In this document: positions 40,909 through 49,964 of the stretch, in pieces | Layout of the letters: the number at the start of each line of letters is the position of its first letter | How positions within the stretch are numbered: the stretch's first letter is position 1 | Assembly: GCA_001797365.1 (NCBI GenBank) | Contig: MGPH01000048.1 | Location: 1-54,141 of the forward strand | Direction: 5' to 3' | DNA: 54,141 nucleotides | Origin: Deltaproteobacteria bacterium GWA2_45_12 | GTDB lineage: Bacteria > UBA10199 | Position numbers and translations under genes: made by a program | Notes under the pieces: generated by a model | The model's input: the letters and a program-made list of their open reading frames with translations, nothing else | Database searches by the model: none | Told to the model about the DNA's origin: nothing

Positions 40909-41293
40909 ATGAATCTTGCCGGTCAATTTTTAAAACATTTTGGGGTGCAAAAAAAAGAGCCGGATTTTAGATTTTTGTCGGAAATCATGACTCCAAAATG
41001 GGGCCAAAAAATTTCGCTACCGTTTAAAAACAACACCGGTTTCATGGGATGAGTTTCAAAAGTATTGGAATGCGTCGTTTGATAGTGGGGGCGCTGCTTA
41101 TCGCGCTCCTATGTTGATCGTGACAAAAATTGTGGATGGGGTGCATTATTATTTGCACAAGAATCATCTCAGGATTACGGGGCCCCAGGGTTTTATGCAG
41201 AGAAACCTGGACAGGCGTGAAAGGGCCGAAGTTTTCAAGAAGATGGGGGTCTCATCTCATTATTTATCTGTGGCCTTGACATCTTCAATATGA
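40909..41293 (+). pseudogene. Degenerate arylamine N-acetyltransferase-like gene (tentative)
   Basis: Two pieces in different frames read as one family. Frame A (40909-41052) gives MNLAGQFLKHFGVQKKEPDF and, later, MTPKWGQKISLPFKN, which resembles the NAT N-terminus ending in the PFEN motif. Frame B, open from about 41030 to 41293, gives SWDEFQKYWNASFDSGGAAY, then MLIVTKIVDGVHYYLHKNHL and the C-terminus-like LDRRERAEVFKKMGV. The GGxCY active-site segment is replaced by GGAAY, and the central part is missing, so a frameshift and a deletion are implied. The junction contains GGGGGCGCTGCTTATCGCGC, similar to a decayed palindromic element. The family assignment is by eye only. Confidence 0.4.
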
Positions 41294-44200
41294 AGTTCGG
41301 CTTGGGTGAGATAGTCGTGCACTCTGATTTTATTTTTTTTCTTTCCTGGATTTTTTTCATCTATTTCTTCCGTTATGTCTAATCCCAGCGCCATCTTTGT
41401 TCTAAGTAATCCGGGAGTATGCTGGACTATTTTTGAATCAAATTTGATGGTTGCTTTGGGATAAGTTTGGGCTTCAACCTGAACTAGAGGGATGGATATC
41501 CAGGGAGTTCCATTATCTTTGCCGAGCATATTTATTTCATTGATGTATCCCTTGGGGAAGACAAGGCTTAAAAAAGATGCAGGGGCTTGTTGATCATCCT
41601 GGGTTATTTTAACTCTTCCTTTTTCAAACGATGCAGCATAATCCAGTTGGGTAAGGGCTAAATTTCCTCCTTCAAAAGTGAGGGTTTCAATTTTCCCTTC
41701 GTTTATGCCAAGCCGGTAAATGTGGGGTAAGCCTAATTTAAGGCGAGCCTTGATACGATTGCCTCCCATGGTGAGGTCCACTGTGGCGATGGCTTCCATG
41801 GCAAAATCTCCTTGCAGAGTTGCCTGGCCATTGACAAAGGATGATCGCGAAAAATTTCCCGTCCAATCCAGGCTGTTCAATTTGAGGTCGTTTATTTCCA
41901 GCCCGTCGGGCAGTTTGAATTTTTTGATCCATTCCAAAAGAGAAGCGGAATAACCCATTTTTTCGGCGGTTTCATAAAATCCCGTTTTTTGCTTCAAGTG
42001 TAAGGCCTTGGCCAGATCGATTTCTTTGGGGTCTTCCATGTGAAAGCTGATATTTTTTCCCTCAAAAACAACCTGGTCCTTGGTCACTTCAAAATACACA
42101 TCTTCCATGGGGAGATTTCTTCCCATTTGGATGGGGAAATCTTTTATTGTTACAAACCCGTTGGTCGCTGTGAGCTTTTTGGCCTGAAAACGGAAAGTTT
42201 TTTCATCATCGACAAGCACATCGGTCAAACTTCCCGATTCCGTTTTATGGGCAAGAGGAAGGTAGGCTTGAAAATCTTCACCGGAAAGATTCGAGAATTT
42301 AAATCCAAATTTGTGATGATGAATTGAAAAATCGGATAATTCAAAATGATCCGCCGCCATTTCCAATGTGTGATCCGAGGCGCTATGCAAAAGAACACCC
42401 TGGGATTTCATTTTGAAAGCAGTGTCTATCTGTTTCCCTTCCCTGTTTTTCTGATGTAAATCGACATCAACCTTAAAAGCATCGGCACCGGCACGAAACT
42501 CGTTTGTATTGGTTTGAATAAAATACGGATTGTCTATGCGTATATTTGAAAAAATTCCGTTAAAGGTACTCAAGGAAAAACGGGTTTTGTCTATGAAAAG
42601 AGTTGTGTTTGCTCTAAGGCTTTTTCCCCGCATTTCAAGGGTTCCTTGTTTGAGGGTTACCCCTTCCAGATCGATTCCCTTGCCTGCTTTTACACCCATG
42701 CCCTCCTTTTTTACTCCCATCAGACGTGTTTTTGTGAAATGAATTTCGTCAAAATGATAGGTGTCCGGTTCGTTTTCTTTTTTCCAGGCGTGTATTTTTT
42801 GAGGGCCATCGTTTTGGGTGGCAAGGATGATAGGGGTGTTGGCAGAGCCAATGATCATTTTTTCTTTAATGTCCACATCGACATGAATGGCGGCTTTCTC
42901 CCAGTGAAAGCGCATTTCATTTTTTACTCTGAAGGAAGATTCTTCATTTTTTGGCGAGTCTTTCAAGCTGTTAATAAGTGCAATGATGATCTCTTTTGTT
43001 TTTTCAAAATCAACGGGAATGGTCAGTTTATTGCCGTCAAGTTTGATCCCTTTTTCTTTAAGAGTTTCGTCCGAAACCAAAAAGAGTTGGCGTAAAAAAT
43101 CGACGGATTTATGACTCCACGAATCAAATTCGACAAGCAGGGTACCGTCCTTGCAATTGGGGCAAATGCCCTTGTTATTTCCTGTATAAGGGTCAATATC
43201 GGTACGTATAAGCTCCATGCCGCGTAATCGGAAATTTTCATCAAAAGGAATGGGAACAAAGGCCTGTGCTGAAATGCACGGATAAGGTTCTCCCGGTCTT
43301 GCCAGTTTCAGTTCCAGTTTCTGGATTTCTTCTTCCCCTTGTTTGTTGGCAAGAGTTGCCACCCTGAATAAAATATCGCCTTTTTCTTTCCATGTAAGAC
43401 TTAAGTTTAAATGGTCACTTTGTGAAACGGTTATAGTGCCCGGATCATGGGGAAGTGTCATCCATGTGTTGGGGATGGCCCCAATGCCGTTGATGATGCC
43501 GGGAATGTAGTCGATTATTTTTTGAAAAGAAAAAGGCGCACTCTTTGCGTGGGTATTAACGGTTTGGGGTTTTTGTGTATAGGGGTAGAGAGGTTCCTCT
43601 TTTTTTCTTTCGGCAACTTGTACAGGAGGGAATGAGGCTTTCTGCGACTCGAGGCTGATATCCACATTGTTGGGAATGATGATGTCGCTGGGGCTTAGGA
43701 TGGCTTGTTTCATGTGAATGCGGACAAGATATTCGGCATCCTTGTCGGTGTTTCCTTGAAGCACTCTGAGGTTTGTGGCTTCAAGCAAAGAGTTTGGTAT
43801 TGTTTTACTTGAAAGCAAAATGTCGCCATCAAAAGTAATTTCTTGGGTTTCGGGGTTGTAGTAGAGGGTGGTAATTTTTAATTGGCCGTCATCAATGGGC
43901 ACCGTTAAATGTAGTTTGTTAAAGGTGAGTTTTCCGCGGGCCTTTGTTTCCAAAAAATAAGGCTCCTTAGGGTTGGCACTGACAACGGTGAGTTCTTTTG
44001 AGTCGGGGTTGAGCGTGGCGACGGTTTGACCAATCTGAATATGGCTTAGCATGGTATTGGATAAAAACCGGGTGGTCAAAACTGTTTTCATGTCTGCCAA
44101 AAATTTTCCTATGTTTATGGATAATTTCTCGGAAGATTCTAGGGCATCTTGAGATGCATTTTCAGGCGGAAGAGATCCGATGATGATATTTTCTAATACT

Positions 44201-45813
44201 CCCCGGGGATTTTGTGACGAGGCTTGCAGGGAAAATCCACCTGTAAAGCCCGGAATAAGGAAATTGAAATCTTGTAAATCAAGCCGCCCGATTGATAATT
44301 GAGAGTTCTCCCCCAGTGTCAGATGCCCCGTGAGTTGTCGGGGATGACGGCTTGTTGGTAATTCGACTTGCATGCGAGGCAGGATCATTTCGTTTGTCTG
44401 CCATTCGGGGTCATAATACCACCGAAGATAGCTTTCGTTTATGGAGCACACATAGTCCAGATTAAGATCGGCATTTTCCAGATCATGGCTTGATACACCA
44501 AGGAAACATCCAAGTTTGGTTCCTGCATCCAAAATGGGTGAAACAAGACCGTGAAATTTACCGGTTACATTTATTTGGGAATCCAGTTTCCATTGGTTTC
44601 CATTTCCGGAAACGCTTCCTTCTAGATTGCTGGCAGTCAGATCACCAAACAGCGATTTGTTGTCGGCTTTTAGACTCAAAGGGGAGGCTTCATAGGTGAT
44701 GTTTGTATTTTCAGGGGATGTATTAAAATTAAAATGGATCCACGGGGGGCATTCTTCAAAAATTTGATCGCAGGCATTGACATCAATAACATTGGGGCCT
44801 TCATTTTCTTTGCCGGGAACAATTATTTGGCCCTTGTCCACATAAAGTCGCCCTTCCCCTTCAAAATTTTTATTCGTCCAATCAAAAAGTGAAGAGTCCA
44901 GATCGAGCCGTACATTTTGGATGATTTGAGCCTGGTCACACCAATTCAAAAATACATGAGCCTTTTGGGCTTTAAGGGAAAGATGGTTGGTGCCACGCAT
45001 TTCAAACTCGACTTCCTTGGCTTGAACTGAAATTCCCTTGGAAGGATCTTGAAAAAGAGGTTTGACCGGCCACATCCTGATTTTGAGAACCATTTGATCG
45101 GGTTGGAAAAGGGTTTGCTCCATTCTTTGACTTATTTCTTTTATCCCCGAAGCATCAGGATTTTCGGGGTTTTCTTTTTTGCTTTCGTTCAAGATTTTTA
45201 AAAGAGTGATGGGAGTTAAGTAGCTAATCCCTCCTAGTTTGCCTTTGATGATGTTGGTGAGATCGTATTGGTGGGGCCACCCATCCAGGACAGCATAGAC
45301 ATTGCCATAAATGAATTTGAAACCTGTCAACGTGAAAGAAAGACTGCCTATGTGAAAAGCCACATGGCCCCGAATGGCCATTTCACCCATTTCAATTTTA
45401 CCTTGGCGTGATAATTCCAAAGGGCGTGCAACCATCAGGGAAGCCCTTGGCCCCACAACAAGGCTTGCATCTATTCCCAAAAACGAAGCAAGTTTAAAAC
45501 GACCTTCTGGAAGGGGAAGATCTAATTGATCGACGCTTGCGCGGTCAAAACTTGTGAGTAAATATTCAGGTGTGGGAACTACTGATAAAGCATCTTGGTT
45601 ATGACAAAAGGGATATTCTTTAAAAGAAGGGGCAATGGCATAACTATTATCCTGAATTTTTTTCCACCATTCGCCGACAAGCTCCGTCAATTCACCCTGG
45701 GCCAATTGAAAAGGAGAAAGGGGTGATTCTTTGGTCTTGATCCGGCCCGTATCTGCCGGCGTATGCCCATGGATTCTTTGCGGTCTGGATGGTGAAATAG
45801 CTGGAGGTGCCAT
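41260..45813 (-). CDS. 1,517-aa beta-rich protein of unknown function
   Basis: No signal peptide or membrane helix is apparent at the N-terminus (MAPPAISPSRPQRIHGHTPA). The sequence is long alternating beta-strand material with repeated themes such as GVTLKQGTLEMRGKSLRANT and FEGGNLALTQLDYAASFEKG, reminiscent of AsmA/TamB-like lipid-transport or adhesin folds, though I cannot assign it. A lone CxxC (ICPNCKDGTLL) sits near the middle. The gene lies 57 bp downstream of the subtilase gene on the same strand, so the two are probably an operon. The functional pairing of protease and long beta-protein is inference. The absence of a signal peptide argues for a non-Sec export route or a cytoplasmic role. 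Confidence 0.75.
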   Translation of the reverse strand: MAPPAISPSRPQRIHGHTPADTGRIKTKESPLSPFQLAQGELTELVGEWWKKIQDNSYAIAPSFKEYPFCHNQDALSVVPTPEYLLTSFDRASVDQLDLPLPEGRFKLASFLGIDASLVVGPRASLMVARPLELSRQGKIEMGEMAIRGHVAFHIGSLSFTLTGFKFIYGNVYAVLDGWPHQYDLTNIIKGKLGGISYLTPITLLKILNESKKENPENPDASGIKEISQRMEQTLFQPDQMVLKIRMWPVKPLFQDPSKGISVQAKEVEFEMRGTNHLSLKAQKAHVFLNWCDQAQIIQNVRLDLDSSLFDWTNKNFEGEGRLYVDKGQIIVPGKENEGPNVIDVNACDQIFEECPPWIHFNFNTSPENTNITYEASPLSLKADNKSLFGDLTASNLEGSVSGNGNQWKLDSQINVTGKFHGLVSPILDAGTKLGCFLGVSSHDLENADLNLDYVCSINESYLRWYYDPEWQTNEMILPRMQVELPTSRHPRQLTGHLTLGENSQLSIGRLDLQDFNFLIPGFTGGFSLQASSQNPRGVLENIIIGSLPPENASQDALESSEKLSINIGKFLADMKTVLTTRFLSNTMLSHIQIGQTVATLNPDSKELTVVSANPKEPYFLETKARGKLTFNKLHLTVPIDDGQLKITTLYYNPETQEITFDGDILLSSKTIPNSLLEATNLRVLQGNTDKDAEYLVRIHMKQAILSPSDIIIPNNVDISLESQKASFPPVQVAERKKEEPLYPYTQKPQTVNTHAKSAPFSFQKIIDYIPGIINGIGAIPNTWMTLPHDPGTITVSQSDHLNLSLTWKEKGDILFRVATLANKQGEEEIQKLELKLARPGEPYPCISAQAFVPIPFDENFRLRGMELIRTDIDPYTGNNKGICPNCKDGTLLVEFDSWSHKSVDFLRQLFLVSDETLKEKGIKLDGNKLTIPVDFEKTKEIIIALINSLKDSPKNEESSFRVKNEMRFHWEKAAIHVDVDIKEKMIIGSANTPIILATQNDGPQKIHAWKKENEPDTYHFDEIHFTKTRLMGVKKEGMGVKAGKGIDLEGVTLKQGTLEMRGKSLRANTTLFIDKTRFSLSTFNGIFSNIRIDNPYFIQTNTNEFRAGADAFKVDVDLHQKNREGKQIDTAFKMKSQGVLLHSASDHTLEMAADHFELSDFSIHHHKFGFKFSNLSGEDFQAYLPLAHKTESGSLTDVLVDDEKTFRFQAKKLTATNGFVTIKDFPIQMGRNLPMEDVYFEVTKDQVVFEGKNISFHMEDPKEIDLAKALHLKQKTGFYETAEKMGYSASLLEWIKKFKLPDGLEINDLKLNSLDWTGNFSRSSFVNGQATLQGDFAMEAIATVDLTMGGNRIKARLKLGLPHIYRLGINEGKIETLTFEGGNLALTQLDYAASFEKGRVKITQDDQQAPASFLSLVFPKGYINEINMLGKDNGTPWISIPLVQVEAQTYPKATIKFDSKIVQHTPGLLRTKMALGLDITEEIDEKNPGKKKNKIRVHDYLTQAELHIEDVKATDK

Positions 45814-45870
45814 TATGGCAAGGCTTATCGGCTTTTACTTTGAAAGGTTACCTGTTTTTTGTGCTTCTTC

Positions 45871-48531
45871 TTAGTTGTTTGAAATATGGGTTCCTAAAGA
45901 ATTTTTGACCTTGAGAAATTCACCAGAAATAGGAAAGACGGCAGGATCAAATCCCATGTGTTTGGTGAAGGCTGTCAATCTTTTTTCGGAATAGGAAGAT
46001 CCGGGCAAGTGTGCAGCTACCACAGAGGCCAGCATGGGGTTGATGGCCTTATAAGGGGCTGGGGTTGAAGCAGGGGTAGTAAGTGGGGATCCCGTTAATT
46101 CCAAAATTCTTAAACATTGTTGAGCGGAAAGATTTGGATTTACCCGCATCAAAAACAAGATAGCGCCTGAAACATGGGGTTGGGCTGAGGAGGTCCCGCC
46201 TTGTTCGATCCAGGCAAAAAACGGTACATTTTCATCGTACCCCAAGGGAGCCATGACGGGGTCCGCTAAAGCTGCAAGGCGTATAGGATTAGTCACATCA
46301 GCGCCTGTTGAATAATTGGAAACCCTGTCATCTTCCACATGAGGGGTATTTCGATTATCCACAGCACCCACGAGAATTATATGGGGAATAAATCCAAGGA
46401 TATTAATGTGGTCTTTCTTGCCATCATTCCCTGCGGAAACAATGACGACAATTCCCTTTTCATGCAGTTTTTCAACAACTTTTTTCAACCTTTTGAAAAT
46501 TTGTGAATGAAAGACATGGGATCTAAAAACTTGCGGGACTTCTAATCCAAGACTTAGGCCCACAACCTTTAAGGAAGGATTTCGGTCTGCTTCTTGGAGG
46601 ATTTTTTCTAAACTTTCGGCCATTTTTATGGGAAAATCGGCGACTTCTTCACGAATGGAAACAATGGCAAGTTCGGCTTGGGTCATCCCATACGTTTCTC
46701 CTACAGCCAGAGAGGTGGTCAAGATCCCATGGCTTTTGGTTCCGGAGCTCCATGCTGGTTTTCCGAGAATGGTAATTTTGTTTTTGTCAGGATGTCCCTT
46801 TTCCACAAGATTGTAAAAACTGTCCACACTGGCGAAACTGAGTTCCTTTCCTGTTGGTTTGAGCTCGTCAGGAAGGGTAAGTAAAGGGGCGTAGGGATGT
46901 TGGGAGAGAAAATATTTGCGCACCCCATTAATATGTCCCCGCTGGATTAAAATTTCCGGGAGAGACTTGAGGGCCCTTTGAAATTTTACAGGAAGATCCA
47001 CTGATTCATAAAAACCATAGAGCGGGGTGCCTCCCAGTTCGGTCCAAACCCAGGGCAAAAAAAAATCGGTTTGAACAGCATGGATTGTTTCAGGCGCCCA
47101 ATGGGCTATTTCATTAAGCGCTGCCATGATTTCTTCATCGGTAGGGTCTGTAAGAAGGGTAAGCATCCTTAGGCTTAAGCTTAACTTCGCATAAATTTCT
47201 GGTGGTAACTTTATTTGAAGGAGTTCGGCCATTTTCTGGCTTCCCAAACGTTTGGCATATTTCCCAAACAAATCCATCCCGACGTTGCTTAAGACAGAGG
47301 AGAATGCATTTTCATGATTTAAACTTTGGATCGTAGTGCAGATGATTTCAATTTCAATGTCTCCAAGAGAAAAATTTTGCCATTTTCTGGTTAATTCAGG
47401 TTTTTTTTCATGGGAGATTAACAAAAGATAAGTTTCTTTCTTTACCTCGGGGGGAACTTTGTCAGCTTTAAGAATATGCTCGTAAATATTGTAAACATAA
47501 AATTCCGAGGCTTCGTCCCTGGTATTGTCATCTTTTTTGAAACTATCAATCCATAAGGAGTGATGACCAACGAAATCAGGAACTAAAGAGTTTTGAGCGG
47601 TAAGGAATCGGTTCATGGAATTCCAGAAATCCGGTTTTCTATGCAAGGCTGTGACATGGGTTTTAAAAAAATCCCACATTTTTTGTGCTTCAGCGGGATT
47701 CATTTTTGAATAATCAACTCCATTGAGGGAAACCATTTTTTCCGGATCTTGATTGAAAAAGTTTTCATCGAAAACAGGAGAAGGTGATGCGGAATTTTCT
47801 TGGGCGGCCTGGGATAGGTTCAATAAAAACCCGATTTGTGAAAATAAACGCGTGTGACTCCAGTCAAAATCCGGTCGATGAACAAAAGCAGACAATGGTT
47901 TGAAAAACTCGGATACTTTTTCCCTTTGATGGGGAGCCACATCCACCCAGGCATTGGCCAAACTCGCAAGAATTGAAATGGTCGATTTTTCTTCCTCCGT
48001 TAAAAAAGGACGCTCCTTCCGCTTGATCATGAGTTCCGGATAACTCGACATCTTTTCCGAAAGCCATGTAAAAAACCTTTCTTCATTGGGGACGAAGGCA
48101 TTTTCCAAGGCCAAAAAGGCCCATCCCACTTCCTTTTTATGGGCTCTTAATTCATTCCAAGCCTTATCAAACTGATGTCGTGTTTCTTTAGGAAACCAGG
48201 TTGCATAAAACCGGACATGAAAATAGATGACGTCGGTTTCATCATCCCTTGGTATCAAAGTATTAAAACCGGGGCGGGTCAGAAGATGGTGTAATTTATT
48301 CAAAGGAATGATCTTAAAAGGGGCTTCTTTTTTTCCACCAGGATGGGGGAGCTTAAGCGTAGGGGCCCATAATAAAGAGGTAAGGGGTTGTCTTAATCTT
48401 TGAGAATGGGGGGAAAGAGGCAATTCAACTAAAGGAGCAGGCTCTTGATACGTGACAAGGGTTGCCTGATCAAAAGACGATTGCCCAAATACTAAACGGA
48501 GCAAATCTGTGGGTAGGATAGATAAACCCAT
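45871..48531 (-). CDS. Subtilisin-like serine protease (S8) with long N-terminal region
   Basis: 886 residues. The protease domain is C-terminal. The likely triad is D570 in SFASVDSFYN, H601 in SGTKSHGILTTS and S781 in GGTSSAQPHVSGA, with oxyanion N702 in VIVSAGNDGKK. All four fit S8 order and spacing. About 550 residues precede the domain; they are mostly helical and unrecognised, and may act as a regulatory or recognition region. No signal peptide is evident. The gene precedes the 1,517-aa gene, 57 bp away on the same strand. The catalytic Asp context is atypical (no VxxIDTG), so its assignment is less certain than that of His and Ser. Confidence 0.82.
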   Translation of the reverse strand: MGLSILPTDLLRLVFGQSSFDQATLVTYQEPAPLVELPLSPHSQRLRQPLTSLLWAPTLKLPHPGGKKEAPFKIIPLNKLHHLLTRPGFNTLIPRDDETDVIYFHVRFYATWFPKETRHQFDKAWNELRAHKKEVGWAFLALENAFVPNEERFFTWLSEKMSSYPELMIKRKERPFLTEEEKSTISILASLANAWVDVAPHQREKVSEFFKPLSAFVHRPDFDWSHTRLFSQIGFLLNLSQAAQENSASPSPVFDENFFNQDPEKMVSLNGVDYSKMNPAEAQKMWDFFKTHVTALHRKPDFWNSMNRFLTAQNSLVPDFVGHHSLWIDSFKKDDNTRDEASEFYVYNIYEHILKADKVPPEVKKETYLLLISHEKKPELTRKWQNFSLGDIEIEIICTTIQSLNHENAFSSVLSNVGMDLFGKYAKRLGSQKMAELLQIKLPPEIYAKLSLSLRMLTLLTDPTDEEIMAALNEIAHWAPETIHAVQTDFFLPWVWTELGGTPLYGFYESVDLPVKFQRALKSLPEILIQRGHINGVRKYFLSQHPYAPLLTLPDELKPTGKELSFASVDSFYNLVEKGHPDKNKITILGKPAWSSGTKSHGILTTSLAVGETYGMTQAELAIVSIREEVADFPIKMAESLEKILQEADRNPSLKVVGLSLGLEVPQVFRSHVFHSQIFKRLKKVVEKLHEKGIVVIVSAGNDGKKDHINILGFIPHIILVGAVDNRNTPHVEDDRVSNYSTGADVTNPIRLAALADPVMAPLGYDENVPFFAWIEQGGTSSAQPHVSGAILFLMRVNPNLSAQQCLRILELTGSPLTTPASTPAPYKAINPMLASVVAAHLPGSSYSEKRLTAFTKHMGFDPAVFPISGEFLKVKNSLGTHISNN

Positions 48532-48609
48532 GTTTCTTTATCGGCAGATTTTAGAAGAAGTTGTGACTCGTTCCTTCGTTTGGCCAACAGCTATTAGCAT
48601 AGCCATTAT

Positions 48610-49155
48610 CTAAACCTTATCCAACCGTGCCAAAGCCCGTCTTTTGGCCTTGGGAAGGCGCTTGGCGGGGCCTTTTTTCATGGTGGCCCAACGTTTGTGA
48701 AGCGGGCGGGATTCTCGTAGGGGCGCCGCTTGCTGCGCTCCCATCCCTACGGCATTTTCAAACATCAATGCCTCATTCATCTTTTTTTCAAATTCAGCCA
48801 CATTCAAAAAAGCGCAGCCATAGGATTTGGCGGCGTTCAGGATTTTATTATCAGAGGTCACAATGATGAGATTATCCCGTCCTTTTTCTGCCAATTTAAT
48901 GATGACATCATCGGCCGTCTGGTTTTGCTCGGAAAAAAGAATTCGGATTCCCGCCTGCCGTACTTCTTCAATAGTGACATTATCCGTAAACTGCGCATCA
49001 AATACGACAGTGATCGCATGACCTTTCAGTTTTTTGTATTGGGCCAGCCTGTCTACCAACGCATGCCGTCCTGCTTCCAAAGACCTAGCATCCTTCAAAC
49101 TGAGCGAAGGTGATTGGCGGATTAAATTGTAACCATCGATTATGATCTGGGCCAT
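48610..49155 (-). CDS. NYN/YacP-like RNase domain protein with basic tail
   Basis: 181 residues. The NYN (PIN-like) fold is clear from IIIDGYNLIRQSP at the N-terminus, the acidic pair in QNQTADDVIIKLAEKG, and VTSDNKILNAAKSYG. These Asp residues should coordinate a metal for RNA cleavage, as in YacP/Rae1-like endoribonucleases. The C-terminal 40 residues are highly basic (KKGPAKRLPKAKRRALARLD). Between them an in-frame palindromic element (48717-48750) encodes VGMGAQQAAPLRE, probably a linker insertion. The substrate RNA is unknown. Confidence 0.88.
   Translation of the reverse strand: MAQIIIDGYNLIRQSPSLSLKDARSLEAGRHALVDRLAQYKKLKGHAITVVFDAQFTDNVTIEEVRQAGIRILFSEQNQTADDVIIKLAEKGRDNLIIVTSDNKILNAAKSYGCAFLNVAEFEKKMNEALMFENAVGMGAQQAAPLRESRPLHKRWATMKKGPAKRLPKAKRRALARLDKV
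48717..48750. repeat. GTAGGGGCG-type element in frame in the NYN gene
   Basis: Its first 22 bp (48717-48738, beginning GTAGGGGCGCCGC) are identical to the left arm of the element at 37752. The right side is truncated (CCCATCCCTAC), so the hairpin is shorter. It is translated on the minus strand as GMGAQQAAPL, ahead of the basic tail. Confidence 0.8.
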
Positions 49156-49210
49156 GAGAGCTTTTTTATGGGGAACAGTCTTTTTGTCAATGCAAGTTTT
49201 CTCTTGAGAG

Positions 49211-49235
49211 AGGTGTCCGCAATTTGCGGAGACCT
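49211..49235. repeat. Hairpin between vapC-like and NYN genes
   Basis: AGGT-G-TCCGCAA / TTGCGGA-G-ACCT form 11 paired bases with one mismatch around a single T. On the plus strand a run of eight T follows at 49242. On the minus strand it lies just downstream of the PIN-domain gene and upstream of the NYN gene, with a TTGACA beyond it that could start NYN transcription. Confidence 0.55.
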
Positions 49236-49263
49236 CAATGGTTTTTTTTGGACGATGGAGTTC

Positions 49264-49644
49264 TCACAGAGTTGGCAGCAATTTAATCTCTTTAATAAAC
49301 TCAAAATGTTTTTTATTCCTGGTGGCCAAGACCAAATTCTTTTCCCACGCCGTGGCGGCAATGATGGCATCTGCAGGCTTGAGCGGTTTTTTGGAGTAAC
49401 GTTGGAGGAGAGTGGAAGCCTTGGCCGCTATTTCTTGGGTGATGGGGATTTCGCGGAGGCAGTTGAAGAGATAAGAAATCTTTTTCCGCTCCTTGGCGGA
49501 AATATTTTTATATTGGTTCAGTTCCTTCCGTGAAAGGCGGGAATAATAAAAATCGATGCCCGAGGATAAAAGAATGGCTTTTTCTTCTTTTTCTCCCCTG
49601 AGCCAGTTGATGAGGATGTCGGTGTCAAGCAGGAGCCGACTCAT
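49264..49644 (-). CDS. vapC: VapC-type PIN-domain toxin
   Basis: 126 residues. PIN-domain acidic residues are D7 (MSRLLLDTDILINWLRG), a Glu in SRLSRKELNQY and the Asp of KPADAIIAATA, with ATRNKKHFEFI at the end. VapC toxins are Mg-dependent ribonucleases that cut initiator tRNA or 23S rRNA; the target here is unknown. Its ATG overlaps the stop of the upstream DNA-binding gene by 4 bp (ATGA). This arrangement and size are typical of a toxin-antitoxin pair. Confidence 0.88.
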   Translation of the reverse strand: MSRLLLDTDILINWLRGEKEEKAILLSSGIDFYYSRLSRKELNQYKNISAKERKKISYLFNCLREIPITQEIAAKASTLLQRYSKKPLKPADAIIAATAWEKNLVLATRNKKHFEFIKEIKLLPTL

Positions 49645-49964
49645 GACTGTGTTTCCAGATCGTTTAGGATTTCGTTGAGGGACCGTTTGTCTTTTTGCCT
49701 GTTCTTTTCAACCCAGACCGAGCCTTCGGGATGTTTCTTTCCCTTAAATAATCCAAAGCCGGCGTCAGTGGCTGTGGATTCGTTGATGGGATTCAAAATA
49801 TTATGAACCACCTGTTCCGGAATCCGGTATTCCTTCCCAATACGGATCGCAGGTATCTTTTTAACCCGAATCAACCGACGAATAGCCGCCTCCGTAAGCC
49901 TGAAAGCCTCGGCCACTTCACTGACGGTGAATAAATGGGTTAATAATGATGTATTTGTATCCAT
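49641..49964 (-). CDS. Excisionase/MerR-like HTH antitoxin
   Basis: 107 residues. A winged-helix excisionase-type domain occupies about residues 10-58 (FTVSEVAEAFRLTEAAIRRL, then RIGKEYRIPEQVV). The C-terminal third is charged and ends KRSLNEILNDLETQS, suitable for binding the PIN-domain toxin. VapB-type antitoxins are usually ribbon-helix-helix or AbrB types, so this DNA-binding fold is a less common pairing. Just upstream are repeated ATAGATAC motifs (49983-49990 and 50002-50009), which may be its operator. Confidence 0.82.
   Translation of the reverse strand: MDTNTSLLTHLFTVSEVAEAFRLTEAAIRRLIRVKKIPAIRIGKEYRIPEQVVHNILNPINESTATDAGFGLFKGKKHPEGSVWVEKNRQKDKRSLNEILNDLETQS

Noticed and set aside
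45871-48531. The N-terminus of the subtilase (LPTDLLRLVFGQ) looks like an F-box motif.
   Set aside because: Only a short stretch matches and no other F-box residues follow; bacterial F-box proteins are rare effectors, so chance similarity is more likely.
49211-49249. A plus-strand intrinsic terminator at the NYN-vapC gap.
   Set aside because: A hairpin plus T run is present, but no plus-strand gene lies upstream, so it is listed only as a hairpin.
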